The notes: generated by a model from the letters alone, not told the origin. A stretch of DNA of 64,000 bases from Vibrio ishigakensis (GCF_024347675.1 NZ_AP024881.1:1054001-1118000); one strand, 5' to 3'; positions 19,362 through 27,173 are shown, counted from the stretch's first letter. Numbers and translations: made by a program.

Positions 19362-21351
19362 ACGCCCACAACGAAGGCCCAATTCAATCCTCGAGCGTCC
19401 GCAAAGAGTCATTGATAAACAGGAGCGAATGGAGCGCTGGTGGCGGACTTTGACCGCCTATATTAGCCGTCCTATCCGCTCTTCTATCTGGTTATACAAG
19501 CCCTTGCTGTGGGCTATAAAGAAGCGAGATGGTTTTTATCGCAGCCTATCTGAGCAGGCGCTTAATCAGCAGATAGAGCATGTGGGGCATGAGCTGAAAC
19601 GCCTTGGATTGACTCACAAGCTGACCATAGAAGCTTTTGCTTTGATTCGTGAGGTCGCAGGGCGCGAGCTTGGGATGTGGCATTTCGATAGCCAGATATT
19701 AGGCGGGCTATCCATACTGCATGGCAATATAGGCCAGATGCAAACCGGTGAGGGTAAAACGCTAACTGCGACCCTGCCTGTTGCGGCCGCGGCATTAGCC
19801 GGCGTGCCAACACATGTGGTAACCGTAAATGATTACCTTACGGAGAGAGATGCCGAGCTGATGTTGCCTGTTTATCAGCGCTTGGGGTTGAGTCTAGGTG
19901 TGGTAATCCAAGGGTTGAGCCTTGCCGAGCGCAAGCAGCAGTATGCTAAAGACATAGTGTACTGTACCAATAATGAGCTTGCCTTTGATTACCTTAAGGA
20001 TTGCATTCAGTTAGGCCAGTTTGACCAATCTTTGCAGCTGCATGCGCTGCGTTCAATGCCTTCAAAGCATAGCTCTATGCTGGATAATCTCATGCTACGA
20101 GGACTCCATTTCGCTGTGGTGGATGAAGCCGACGGTGTATTTATGGATGAGGCCACCACACCTTTGGTGATTTCTGGTGATTCTACACCTCAACAAGAGC
20201 AGACCGAGATGTATATGCAAGCCTATGAGGTGGGAAGCAAGCTGGTTAATGAGCAACATTTTCGCATTCATAAGCATGCGAGACAGATAGAGTTTACTGC
20301 CGTTGGTGAAGAGTTCATTCAGGAACTGACAGAGAGCTTTGGTCCCCTATGGCATGGCCGAGTTAGGCGTATTGAGTTGGTGAAACAAGCACTCACCGCA
20401 ACGCACCTTTTCATTCGTGACAGGCATTACCTTGTGGATGACGGGCAGGTCATCATTATCGACGAGCATACGGGCAGGCGCATGCCAGACAGGACCTGGG
20501 AGCAAGGGTTACATCAACTTATCGAGATAAAAGAAGGATGTGAGTTGAGTGACCCCAGAGTCACCTTAGCCAGCATCAGCTTTCAAAACTTCTTTCGTTT
20601 TTATCATCACCTTTCTGGTATGACAGGAACCGCGGATGAGGTGAAGAGCGAGTTTTGGCGTGTATATGAATTACCTGTGGTGGATGTGCCTACCCATAAA
20701 CGCAGCAAAAGGCGTCAACTCGGTGAATCTATGTGTTTTACTCAGGAGCAGAAGTGGCGTGAGATAGTTATTCGTATCAAGGCGCTTCAGAGTGAGAGCG
20801 AAAGACCTATCTTGGTGGGGACTCAGTCATTAAAGGATTCAGAATGGTTGTCAGGCCTACTCCATCAGCAAGGTATAAGTCATCAGGTGCTAAATGCGAG
20901 ACAGGATGAAGCTGAAGCAGAGATTGTCGCCTTGGCTGGACTCGCATCAAAGGTAACCATCGCAACCAGTATGGCTGGTCGTGGTACTGACATTAAGCTA
21001 GAACCTAGGGTAGAGGCGCAAGGCGGCTTGCACGTCATAGTGACAGGGCTGCATGATTCTTCGCGAGTGGATAGGCAATTAGAAGGGCGTTGCGCCCGTC
21101 AAGGGGATAGGGGGAGTGTGGAGTTTGTGCTCTCTCTGGAAGAGGAACTGATCACTAAAGGGTGGGCCAAAGTCTTAAGGTCAATTATTTCACTGCCAAT
21201 TCCCAAGGTATTGAAAAATAAACTATTGTTTAAGGGAATACGCCGTTGTCAGAAGAGAATAGAGCATCAAGATGAACAGCGTCGCGCCCAACTATTGAAG
21301 CATGATGAACAGCAACAGGAAGTGTTGTCGTTTTCGCAGCAGCAGGTTTAG
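19354..21351 (+). CDS. SecA-like preprotein translocase ATPase (short, accessory type)
   Basis: 665 residues against about 900 for housekeeping SecA. SecA hallmarks are in order: Walker A TGEGKTL (131-137), TVNDYLTERDAE (157-168), DEAD box VDEADGVFMDEATTPLVISG (256-275), DEHTGRRMPDRTW before GLHQ (370-387), GMTGTADE (422-429), TSMAGRGTDIKLE (538-550) and QLEGRCARQGDRGS (575-588). The chain stops soon after the second motor domain, so the helical wing/scaffold region is reduced and the C-terminal zinc tail is missing. An added basic, Trp-rich N-terminus (1-65) precedes the core. It resembles SecA2-type accessory ATPases and is more divergent than a housekeeping copy (DEAD-G-V-F-M-D-E-A for the usual DEVDSILIDEA). 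Its place between two adaptor genes suggests it drives export of the upstream giant protein (inference). Confidence 0.9.
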   Translation: MYRRPQRRPNSILERPQRVIDKQERMERWWRTLTAYISRPIRSSIWLYKPLLWAIKKRDGFYRSLSEQALNQQIEHVGHELKRLGLTHKLTIEAFALIREVAGRELGMWHFDSQILGGLSILHGNIGQMQTGEGKTLTATLPVAAAALAGVPTHVVTVNDYLTERDAELMLPVYQRLGLSLGVVIQGLSLAERKQQYAKDIVYCTNNELAFDYLKDCIQLGQFDQSLQLHALRSMPSKHSSMLDNLMLRGLHFAVVDEADGVFMDEATTPLVISGDSTPQQEQTEMYMQAYEVGSKLVNEQHFRIHKHARQIEFTAVGEEFIQELTESFGPLWHGRVRRIELVKQALTATHLFIRDRHYLVDDGQVIIIDEHTGRRMPDRTWEQGLHQLIEIKEGCELSDPRVTLASISFQNFFRFYHHLSGMTGTADEVKSEFWRVYELPVVDVPTHKRSKRRQLGESMCFTQEQKWREIVIRIKALQSESERPILVGTQSLKDSEWLSGLLHQQGISHQVLNARQDEAEAEIVALAGLASKVTIATSMAGRGTDIKLEPRVEAQGGLHVIVTGLHDSSRVDRQLEGRCARQGDRGSVEFVLSLEEELITKGWAKVLRSIISLPIPKVLKNKLLFKGIRRCQKRIEHQDEQRRAQLLKHDEQQQEVLSFSQQQV

Positions 21352-21355
21352 TCGT

Positions 21356-22108
21356 ATGAAACTAAGAAAAACATGGATGTTAGGCGCTCTCTTGGTCGCG
21401 CCTATGACAGTCTCTTATAACTCTATGGCAAATTTTGATGGTTTGAGCAATGAGCTTGCTCCATTGAGTTGTTTGCTTGAACCTAGCCGTGACATTGAAC
21501 TCTCTAGTGAGGTTCAGGGTGTTATCAGAGAGATAAGAGTAAACAGAGGCGATAGCGTAAAGAAGGGGCAGGTGGTGATGCGCCTTAATTCAACCTTAGA
21601 GGTGGCGGCGGTAAACACGGTTAAAGCGAGATTGGAGTTCGCTAAACGCAAGGTTGAGCGTAATGCGGATCTGTATCGAAAGAACCTTATCTCAGACAAT
21701 GAGCAAGATGAGATGCTCACAGAGCAGCGTCTTGCTGAGTTTCAGCTTAAGGAAGCTAGGGTAAAACTGAGTCAGCGTGAAACTAAGAGCCCTATCTCCG
21801 GTGTGGTGATAGAGCGCATTAAGGACCCTGGTGAATTTGTCGATGAATTACCCTTCTTAAGGATCGCAACCCTAAATCCTATGCATGCTGAGGTAGTGTT
21901 GCCTGCAGAGCTCTACGGCACGGTGAAGAAGGATGAGGCTGTGACTCTTTATCCGCTTAACTCACAAACACCATATGAAGGCAAGGTGAAGATCATTGAC
22001 CCCATTATAGATGCTGCGAGTAACACCTTTGCAGTCACTGTCTCTCTAAATAATGATTCTGGAGCCCTGTCCGCCGGGGTTCGCTGCCAAGTCGAGTTTA
22101 AAGGCTGA
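21356..22108 (+). CDS. Periplasmic HlyD/RND-type adaptor protein
   Basis: 250 residues. I take ATG 21356, 4 nt after the SecA-like stop, because it begins with a clear signal peptide (MKLRKTWMLGALLVAPMTVS); an in-frame ATG at 21302 would add 18 Arg/Ser-rich residues that fit no secretion signal. A lipoyl half (SSEVQGVIREIRVNRGDSVKKGQ), a coiled-coil hairpin (about 75-140), a second lipoyl half (SPISGVVIERIKDPGEFVDE) and a beta-barrel follow. It is shorter than most RND adaptors and comes without an RND pump or TolC gene. It is the last gene of the run, so it probably supplies the periplasmic bridge of the proposed apparatus. Confidence 0.82.
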   Translation: MKLRKTWMLGALLVAPMTVSYNSMANFDGLSNELAPLSCLLEPSRDIELSSEVQGVIREIRVNRGDSVKKGQVVMRLNSTLEVAAVNTVKARLEFAKRKVERNADLYRKNLISDNEQDEMLTEQRLAEFQLKEARVKLSQRETKSPISGVVIERIKDPGEFVDELPFLRIATLNPMHAEVVLPAELYGTVKKDEAVTLYPLNSQTPYEGKVKIIDPIIDAASNTFAVTVSLNNDSGALSAGVRCQVEFKG

Positions 22109-22140
22109 TCGCCTGTTCAAATACTCTATTCTTTACAACT

Positions 22141-22175
22141 GACCTACCCCTAAACCTAGGGTTAGGTCTTTGTGC
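22141..22175 (+). terminator. Probable terminator of the export operon
   Basis: The arms GACCTA-C-CCCTA and TAGGG-T-TAGGTC (22141-22168) form an 11-bp stem with one mismatch and a 4-nt loop, followed by TTTGTGCTATTT. It lies 32 nt after the adaptor stop codon. Confidence 0.6.
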
Positions 22176-22266
22176 TATTTGCAAAACATCAATATTACAT
22201 TCCTAATATGTATTGTTTCAAATAATAAGTTACCCTCTGCGAAAATATAAGAACTGTATTTATATG

Positions 22267-22306
22267 AAATCAGATTCAATTAAATTTGTTTGATTGAATC
22301 TGATTT
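22267..22306. repeat. Perfect 14-bp inverted repeat
   Basis: AAATCAGATTCAAT (22267-22280) and ATTGAATCTGATTT (22293-22306) are exact reverse complements around a 12-nt AT-rich spacer. It could be an operator for the gene at 22466, a weak bidirectional terminator or the scar of a mobile element. Nothing in the sequence decides between these. Confidence 0.6.
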
Positions 22307-22465
22307 ATTAACGGCCAATAAACTATTGGTATATCTTGGGTAGTCATTTGCGGAGGCCTCTAAGTATATGAATATATTGTTTTTATTGGTTGTGAATTCA
22401 GTAAAAAATGTAGTTGGTAGTAAATATATAAAGTAGTTTTAGATTTAATATTTGAGGTTCTGCAT

Positions 22466-22918
22466 ATGGCGGTATTAAAGAAGTTTAAATATGATCATAT
22501 CAAGGTGGGGGACGTTGTGTACGTTGCGACACCGGTTTGGTCAGGACATATAAATAAGCGAGGATTAAAATTAGGGGATTATTTCTTGCCTTATTCAGTG
22601 ACTAAGATTACGCCACTGTTTTTCGATGTAGAGAATATAGGTCGATTCAGGAAGTCCGATGGCCATTGTAACGGCGCTAGCACTTTTGGTAGTCGTGCTT
22701 TCAATATCGGTGACTTTTGTCCTACTCTCGGACGTGTATCCGACCAGAGTAAAGAGTACAAACTGGCACAAAGTAGAGAGAAGCTTATTGAATGGATTAA
22801 TTTCAATATGATGCGCTATCCCATCAACAGTAATGTGCTTAATTGTGATGAACTAGGTGAGCTTAAAATTCTACTGGAGAAAAATCTCTCTCAGTATTCC
22901 AGTTCAAAGCCAGTCTAA
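22466..22918 (+). CDS. Hypothetical protein, 150 residues
   Basis: I do not recognise the family. The start ATG 22466 has GAGGT nearby. The N-terminal 100 residues look like a small beta-rich fold (VGDVVYVATPVWSGH, YFLPYSVTKITPLFFDVE, GRFRKSDGHCNG), recalling small barrel domains that sit on surfaces or nucleic acids. Residues 100-145 look helical. There is no signal peptide or membrane segment. The flanking DNA is AT-rich and codon use is less biased than in the giant gene, so an accessory or phage-derived origin is likely. No function is proposed. Confidence 0.6.
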   Translation: MAVLKKFKYDHIKVGDVVYVATPVWSGHINKRGLKLGDYFLPYSVTKITPLFFDVENIGRFRKSDGHCNGASTFGSRAFNIGDFCPTLGRVSDQSKEYKLAQSREKLIEWINFNMMRYPINSNVLNCDELGELKILLEKNLSQYSSSKPV

Positions 22919-22987
22919 CTTTTACGACTAGATCCGCACTATTTTCTGTCCCACACTGTTTAGGTCGAGTTAAAAAGGACTACACAA

Positions 22988-23371
22988 ATGGGACAGAACC
23001 TTGCTGAAAATAAACAAAATGCTATCGAATTCTATCGAACGGCTTACCTAGGAGATCCTGTACGAGCCGTAGAGCTGTTCGTCGGTGATGATTACATCCA
23101 GCATAACCCTTTGGTTGGCAATGGTAAGCAACCTTTTATCGATTATTTCTTGGAAATGGCGCGAGATTATCCCAACAAAAGCATAGAGTTTGTTCGCGCA
23201 GTTGCAGAGGATAACCTAGTCGCTTTGCATACCCATCAAGTTTGGCCAGATGGTGATGAATACGTGACTATGGATTTTTTCCGTTTCGACGATAACGGCA
23301 AGATAGTAGAGCATTGGGATTCTCTGCAACAGATCCTGGAAGGGACAAAGAATGGCAATACCATGTATTAG
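22988..23371 (+). CDS. SnoaL-like / NTF2-fold protein
   Basis: 127 residues, the usual size for the family. The pattern NAIEFYRTAYLGDP...YIQHNPLVGNGKQPFIDYF, then VRAVAEDNLVALHTHQVW, then TMDFFRFDDNGKIVEHWDSLQ is typical of SnoaL-like polyketide-cyclase-fold proteins. Members have many or unknown substrates, so no reaction is assigned. AAGGA lies about 10 nt before ATG 22988. It stands alone between the orphan gene and a hairpin. Confidence 0.8.
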   Translation: MGQNLAENKQNAIEFYRTAYLGDPVRAVELFVGDDYIQHNPLVGNGKQPFIDYFLEMARDYPNKSIEFVRAVAEDNLVALHTHQVWPDGDEYVTMDFFRFDDNGKIVEHWDSLQQILEGTKNGNTMY

Positions 23372-23383
23372 AGGCAAAAAAAT

Positions 23384-23403
23384 GGCACCCAAAGTTGGGT
23401 GCC
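23384..23403. terminator. Hairpin downstream of the SnoaL-like gene
   Basis: GGCACCCAA and TTGGGTGCC (23384-23392, 23395-23403) form a 9-bp perfect stem. A run of A precedes it on the plus strand (T-run on the minus strand) and GTAAAAAA follows, so its best intrinsic-terminator orientation is minus. As a plus-strand terminator it would be weak. Confidence 0.5.
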
Positions 23404-23554
23404 GTAAAAAAGCGGTGCGCCGTGGAGCGCCTACTTAACTGGAAGCAAACAGTCAGAGGTTGGATTGTGCAAGATTTCCGTCTGTTCGAGTTAATAATAA
23501 TACTTCTCATTTAGATCTGGCAACCCCTAAAATGTGATCTCCTTCAATAAATCT

Positions 23555-23571
23555 AAATGAAAATCATTATC
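23555..23571 (+). promoter_or_regulatory. Fur-box-like site
   Basis: AAATGAAAATCATTATC is close to the GATAATGATAATCATTATC consensus, with the right half matching fully. It lies about 120 bp before the heme-binding-protein start, which fits iron-repressed expression. Confidence 0.6.
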
Positions 23572-23691
23572 AATAATATTTTGTAGCAATTTACCGTATG
23601 CAACTACTTTTAAAATTGACTTGAGATAAGATTTTCCGAGTAACTTTCCATCAATCTGGTGTTAAAACAATCATAAGATGGAACGCAAGAT

Positions 23692-24318
23692 ATGAAAAAA
23701 GCTCTACTTTTAGCTCTATCCGCAGCAGTGCCTTTATCAGCTATGGCTGATCACGACAACACGGTTATCGACGGTTTGGATTTTGGCCCTCTGGCTCAAC
23801 TCGTTGGTACCTGGCAATCGACTGCCGCAGGTGGTGTTGATATTTCTCCTGCTCAAGCAGGGACCCCTCAAGGAGAGGGCGCTCCTGCCATTACTCCTTT
23901 TTATGAGACGATGACATTTGAGGTTGCTGCAGATGCAATAAATGCCAGCGAACAAACGCTGGTTGCTCTGTATTACAAGCAAGAAGTATTTCGCAAAGCC
24001 GATGATTCTAAGTTCCACGACCAACGTGGTTATCTGATATACGATAAGGACAATCAGATTGTATATAATTCCTTCTGTGTGCCACGCACAACCTGTATCA
24101 CTGCTGAGGGCGTTGCAGGAACCGATATGACGCTTAAGGTTTCTGATAGAGGCGTAGCAGAGTCTAACTTTATGAAAGATAACGCAACCACCACAGATTT
24201 CTCTATGACGCTGAAGATAGAGGGCGATACCCTGACATATTCACAGAGTACGGCACTAAACATCTACGGCAAAGAGTTTGCCCATACGGATACTTCAACT
24301 CTACAAAGAATGAAATAG
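23692..24318 (+). CDS. Secreted heme-binding beta-barrel (nitrobindin-like) protein
   Basis: 208 residues with a signal peptide (MKKALLLALSAAVPLSAMA) predicted to be cleaved before DHDN. The mature part has LAQLVGTWQS, then FYETMTFEVA, then alternating strands (TLVALYYKQEVFRK, HDQRGYLIYD, DFSMTLKIEGDTLTYSQST), a lipocalin/FABP-like ten-stranded pattern seen in nitrobindin-type heme-binding barrels. Two cysteines (CVPRTTC) could form a disulfide in the periplasm. The upstream Fur box supports a link to iron or heme. The exact ligand is unproven; a general FABP-like or lipocalin-like protein is the alternative. Confidence 0.65.
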   Translation: MKKALLLALSAAVPLSAMADHDNTVIDGLDFGPLAQLVGTWQSTAAGGVDISPAQAGTPQGEGAPAITPFYETMTFEVAADAINASEQTLVALYYKQEVFRKADDSKFHDQRGYLIYDKDNQIVYNSFCVPRTTCITAEGVAGTDMTLKVSDRGVAESNFMKDNATTTDFSMTLKIEGDTLTYSQSTALNIYGKEFAHTDTSTLQRMK

Positions 24319-24325
24319 TTTTAGT

Positions 24326-24352
24326 AAGCCACTCAGTAGAGTGGCTTTTTTA
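24326..24352 (+). terminator. Rho-independent terminator
   Basis: AAGCCACTC and GAGTGGCTT (24326-24334, 24339-24347) around AGTA, followed by TTTT, 8 nt after the stop codon of the heme-binding-protein gene. Confidence 0.9.
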
Positions 24353-24529
24353 ATGATGGTATCTATTGGTATGTAATGCGTTTCATAAGCGAAATAAATG
24401 TTTGAATATTCGTATTAAGCTCTTGTTTTAAAATCGTTAAATAGCTCACAACATATTTCAAATTTATGTCGCTCACCCTCAAGTTTCTAACTTAGAGAGC
24501 CCTATACTGTAAGTGTTGTAGTTCATCTC

Positions 24530-24537
24530 AAGGAGGT
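24530..24537 (+). promoter_or_regulatory. Strong Shine-Dalgarno for a 41-residue peptide
   Basis: AAGGAGGT is a full anti-16S match 7 nt before ATG 24545. It is the main evidence that the small ORF is translated. Confidence 0.75.
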
Positions 24538-24544
24538 AAGGGTG

Positions 24545-24670
24545 ATGAGCAGAAAAATGAGTAGTAACCATGAGAGCTTGGAAGGCAAAGGAAGCCTGTG
24601 TAAGTTCTTTCTCTTCCTAGCGATATTTGCAGGTATGAGTGCATCGGTCATTTTGTCGATAACTCAGTGA
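24545..24670 (+). CDS. Small single-TM peptide, 41 residues
   Basis: The ORF starts at ATG 24545 (a GTG one codon earlier is possible) and ends with TGA at 24668-24670. The N-terminal half is polar (MSRKMSSNHESLEGKGSLCK). The C-terminal half is one hydrophobic helix (FFLFLAIFAGMSASVILSI). A perfect Shine-Dalgarno 7 nt upstream and a sharp terminator right after the stop (24677) make a self-contained unit. A TATACT at 24503 could be a -10 element, without a clear -35. Function unknown; candidates are a membrane regulatory peptide or a toxin-like small protein. Confidence 0.6.
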   Translation: MSRKMSSNHESLEGKGSLCKFFLFLAIFAGMSASVILSITQ

Positions 24671-24676
24671 AAAGAA

Positions 24677-24700
24677 AAACGACCTCTGATGAGGTCGTTT
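24677..24700. terminator. Bidirectional terminator
   Basis: AAACGACCTC and GAGGTCGTTT, a perfect 10-bp stem with a TGAT loop. T-rich on both exits, it separates the plus-strand small peptide from the minus-strand TadG-like gene that ends at 24705. Confidence 0.85.
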
Positions 24701-24704
24701 GTGG

Positions 24705-26066
24705 TTACAGGGTTAGACGAATGATGACGTCCAGCATCTTGTCGAAACAGGGACCGAGGTCGCTCTCGTCCTCAGCGAAGCAATACACTCCCTGTTTTTG
24801 ATTGGGTTCAAATTCGTCAGCAGTAGCGTCACGGCTTTGCATTCTTGGATCATTTGCCATTCGATACAGCATGTCCTCACCGGTGCCGTTCCCCATATCA
24901 TCGAGAAGTGCGTCACCTAAACCCAACGTAAAGACAAATACGCCATCTTCACGAGCTTGGTAGGCCATCTTCTCAGGAAGGTCTCGGGATATCTTGCGCA
25001 TTATGGATTGAAACTCACTCTCGCCAGTATCAGCAGAATAGGTAGTCTCACCAGCACGAGGTCCACCGAGTAACCTAAACCCTTGATACGTATCGTTAGC
25101 CAATATATCCACGTGTTTGTAGATATCGTATGAGCTACTTACAGTTGAGCCATCAACAGTGTAGTCAAGGCGTTGTCTCATAGCCGTAGGATTCCATAGT
25201 CCACGACCTGAGCTTCCCGTTGTCGAGATTGCAGCCTCGTAATCAGTTCCATCTATGGAGAAATTAGAAGTGAAGGTGTTTGGTGCACCATCAGTAAAAA
25301 TCACTAAAACTCGCAAGTTAGCAGCTATTGGGTCTGCGCTGTCGAATTGATTGTATCCACTTAAAAAGCCACCGGCAGTGTTTGTGTAGTGCTGATTGCC
25401 ACCTGTCTCATAAGTCATCGCATCGATTGCTGTATTTATCGAGTCGTTGTTATGACTTCGTTGCAAAGTATTAAAAGGAATTACTGTATTTGCACCATAA
25501 CCGTACTGGGTTACAGAGACACGATCGAAGTCAGGATTGAAGTTGCTCAGGAAGTTTTTTGAACGCTCAAGTACAGTGTCAAAAACATCTTCGAGTGAAC
25601 CTGAGTTATCTATCACTAGGGAAATGTCAACTGGCCTACGAATAGTTTGAGCCTCTACCCCAACCGGCCAAGTATCAAAGCCCAGCAGTTGGATAAATGA
25701 GGTAGGCATATCGGCGGTGGCAGTCAAATCGATGGTGATATTGTCATCGGCATCATAGGTGTAGGTTGGATTAGATAATACTGGACTACTTTGCGACAGG
25801 GCGTCAGAGAGGTTCACATTGAAGTATTTTTGTGCGGCTGCAGTTGCATTAGCTTCTCGAATGGTTTTACTGGCGCCGGTCGAAATGGCCCTTGCCGCAG
25901 CTATTCCCGCCGCATCCACAGCAGCAAATAACTTGGCCTGTGTGGTGTAAGCTCTGCCTGAGTCCACAGCAAGCCCGGTTAAAATAAGAAGGAAGGGTAG
26001 TGAGATTACCGTGAGTAGGGTTGCTAACCCTTTGGACATTCGAGGTCTGTTTCGTTTCACGTCCAT
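24705..26066 (-). CDS. TadG-like pilus-assembly protein with vWA domain
   Basis: 453 residues. The N-terminal membrane segment (about 12-34, LATLLTVISLPFLLILTGLAVDSGRAY) matches the TadG/TadE-like prepilin-type start, followed by AKLFAAVDAAGIAAARA. From about 145 a von Willebrand A domain begins with the MIDAS motif DNSGS (Asp153, Ser155, Ser157) and continues with VIFTDGAPNTF. Metal-dependent adhesion and pilus-associated ligand binding are typical of such proteins. It is the last gene of a three-gene minus-strand operon (10 nt after the TadE-like gene). No TadA ATPase, TadB/C, RcpA secretin or Flp pilin is in the window, so it would depend on components encoded elsewhere or act independently. 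Confidence 0.85.
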   Translation of the reverse strand: MDVKRNRPRMSKGLATLLTVISLPFLLILTGLAVDSGRAYTTQAKLFAAVDAAGIAAARAISTGASKTIREANATAAAQKYFNVNLSDALSQSSPVLSNPTYTYDADDNITIDLTATADMPTSFIQLLGFDTWPVGVEAQTIRRPVDISLVIDNSGSLEDVFDTVLERSKNFLSNFNPDFDRVSVTQYGYGANTVIPFNTLQRSHNNDSINTAIDAMTYETGGNQHYTNTAGGFLSGYNQFDSADPIAANLRVLVIFTDGAPNTFTSNFSIDGTDYEAAISTTGSSGRGLWNPTAMRQRLDYTVDGSTVSSSYDIYKHVDILANDTYQGFRLLGGPRAGETTYSADTGESEFQSIMRKISRDLPEKMAYQAREDGVFVFTLGLGDALLDDMGNGTGEDMLYRMANDPRMQSRDATADEFEPNQKQGVYCFAEDESDLGPCFDKMLDVIIRLTL

Positions 26067-26076
26067 AGTGATATCC

Positions 26077-26637
26077 TCATAGGTAAGTGAGCTCTCTTAT
26101 CGAAAAGTCTGTATCAAATATGAATGTTGATACAGGCGAGTATCGATAGATCACCTCAACCACATACACTGTCTCTCCATCGTCCAGTGTAAGCGGAAAG
26201 TTGTTCAAATCAGGCGTCGTAGAAATGTTACATTCGCCATCTGTCCAACTGGCGCACGCCCCCCATGTCGAATCTAATGTCGTATAGCCCCCGTCTTGCC
26301 AACGGTACTGCTCGTTCAAGTAGGGTGCTTGTGGATTGCCACTGGAATCGTCACCTCTGCCCACGACTTGGCTGATGAACATGGCACCGTCAGTACCCAT
26401 ATCGAGAGGGTTTGAGGTGGAAGCGACAATATCCATTACCTCTTCGGGGGTTTGTGAGCTATTTCTAGCAATGATGTTGGCACCTTCACGACTCAAACTG
26501 ATAATTATATTGTTGGCTTGAATCACCTGAGTCACTTCAAAGATGCCCATCATGATGATGAGCAGGACCGGGGTGATGATTGCCATTTCCACTGATGCTA
26601 ATCCGGCTTGGCATTTGCGAAAGAACAAACTTTTCAT
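26077..26637 (-). CDS. TadE-like pseudopilin-type protein
   Basis: 186 residues. A short basic leader (MKSLFFRKCQAGLASVEMAIITPVLLIIMMGIFEV) shows the TadE pattern of Gly-x-x-x-Val-Glu just before one membrane helix, as in prepilin-like minor pilins. The rest is a periplasmic domain with a Cys pair (WGACASWTDGEC). It lies between TadE-like and TadG-like genes (14 and 10 nt gaps), so all three are probably co-translated. Confidence 0.82.
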   Translation of the reverse strand: MKSLFFRKCQAGLASVEMAIITPVLLIIMMGIFEVTQVIQANNIIISLSREGANIIARNSSQTPEEVMDIVASTSNPLDMGTDGAMFISQVVGRGDDSSGNPQAPYLNEQYRWQDGGYTTLDSTWGACASWTDGECNISTTPDLNNFPLTLDDGETVYVVEVIYRYSPVSTFIFDTDFSIRELTYL

Positions 26638-26651
26638 AGGCTCTCTCCACT

Positions 26652-27173
26652 CTAAAAGGTTTCATTCTTCATAGCAGTACTGACGGTAAACTCATACTTA
26701 CCGTCGCTCAAAAGGGGGTAGATAATCGGGCTAAAGGTCGGCCATTCGCAGTCGATATGGATAGCTATTGTTTCACCAGCCGAACCGAATGTAGAGGTGA
26801 CGTCGTTGCCATCGACATCCTCTGCTCGAATGCCATTGATCTTGACCACTCTAGTTAACAACCCATCGGATTCTTGCGAGATTTTTTCTAATATGGCCAA
26901 GGAACGAAGACGGTCGTCTTCTATTTCATTGGGGTCTAAGTCTGAGCGTCCAGTGATAGCGTATCGAGCGCCTTCGCGCACTGCATGTTGCATGGTGAGT
27001 TTGACGTAGCCAAACAGTGCAAAATCGACGATCGTGAATATAAGGGCGAATAAGAGGGTGGCGACGATCGAGAATTCGATCAGTGAGGCACCACGAAGCG
27101 ACTTAAAGGAAAGCCGCCTGATCGGTTTTTTTCGAGTGTTCACACTCTTGACAGAGGTACGTTTCGCGTCCAT
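26652..27173 (-). CDS. TadE-like minor pilin-type protein
   Basis: 173 residues from ATG 27173. A longer frame would start at a TTG 21 nt upstream; the ATG is preferred because AAAGG and TGGGA lie just before it. A long basic leader precedes GASLIEFSIVATLLFALIFTIVDFALFGYVKL, the Glu-containing TadE membrane segment, then HAVREGARYA, a common TadE motif. The C-terminal half is periplasmic with one Cys. First gene of the operon. Confidence 0.82.
   Translation of the reverse strand: MDAKRTSVKSVNTRKKPIRRLSFKSLRGASLIEFSIVATLLFALIFTIVDFALFGYVKLTMQHAVREGARYAITGRSDLDPNEIEDDRLRSLAILEKISQESDGLLTRVVKINGIRAEDVDGNDVTSTFGSAGETIAIHIDCEWPTFSPIIYPLLSDGKYEFTVSTAMKNETF

Larger units (their letters stand above)
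22109..22465. other. AT-rich intergenic stretch
   Basis: 357 bp without a credible gene. It holds the terminator at 22141 and a perfect inverted repeat at 22267-22306. The rest is strongly AT-rich compared with the coding DNA to the left, which suggests a junction between the export operon and foreign or weakly selected DNA. No integrase, att repeat or IS end was recognised. Confidence 0.5.
23372..23691. other. Intergenic region with hairpin and Fur box
   Basis: 320 bp. The left part has the hairpin at 23384-23403 and a short GC-rich piece (23410-23430) with partial dyad symmetry. The right part is AT-rich promoter DNA for the heme-binding protein gene at 23692, with a Fur-like site at 23555-23571. 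I see no additional gene. Confidence 0.5.

Noticed and set aside
23314..23514. Plus-strand ORF overlapping the SnoaL-like gene end
   Set aside because: It runs through the hairpin at 23384 and has no ribosome site; it is a shadow frame.
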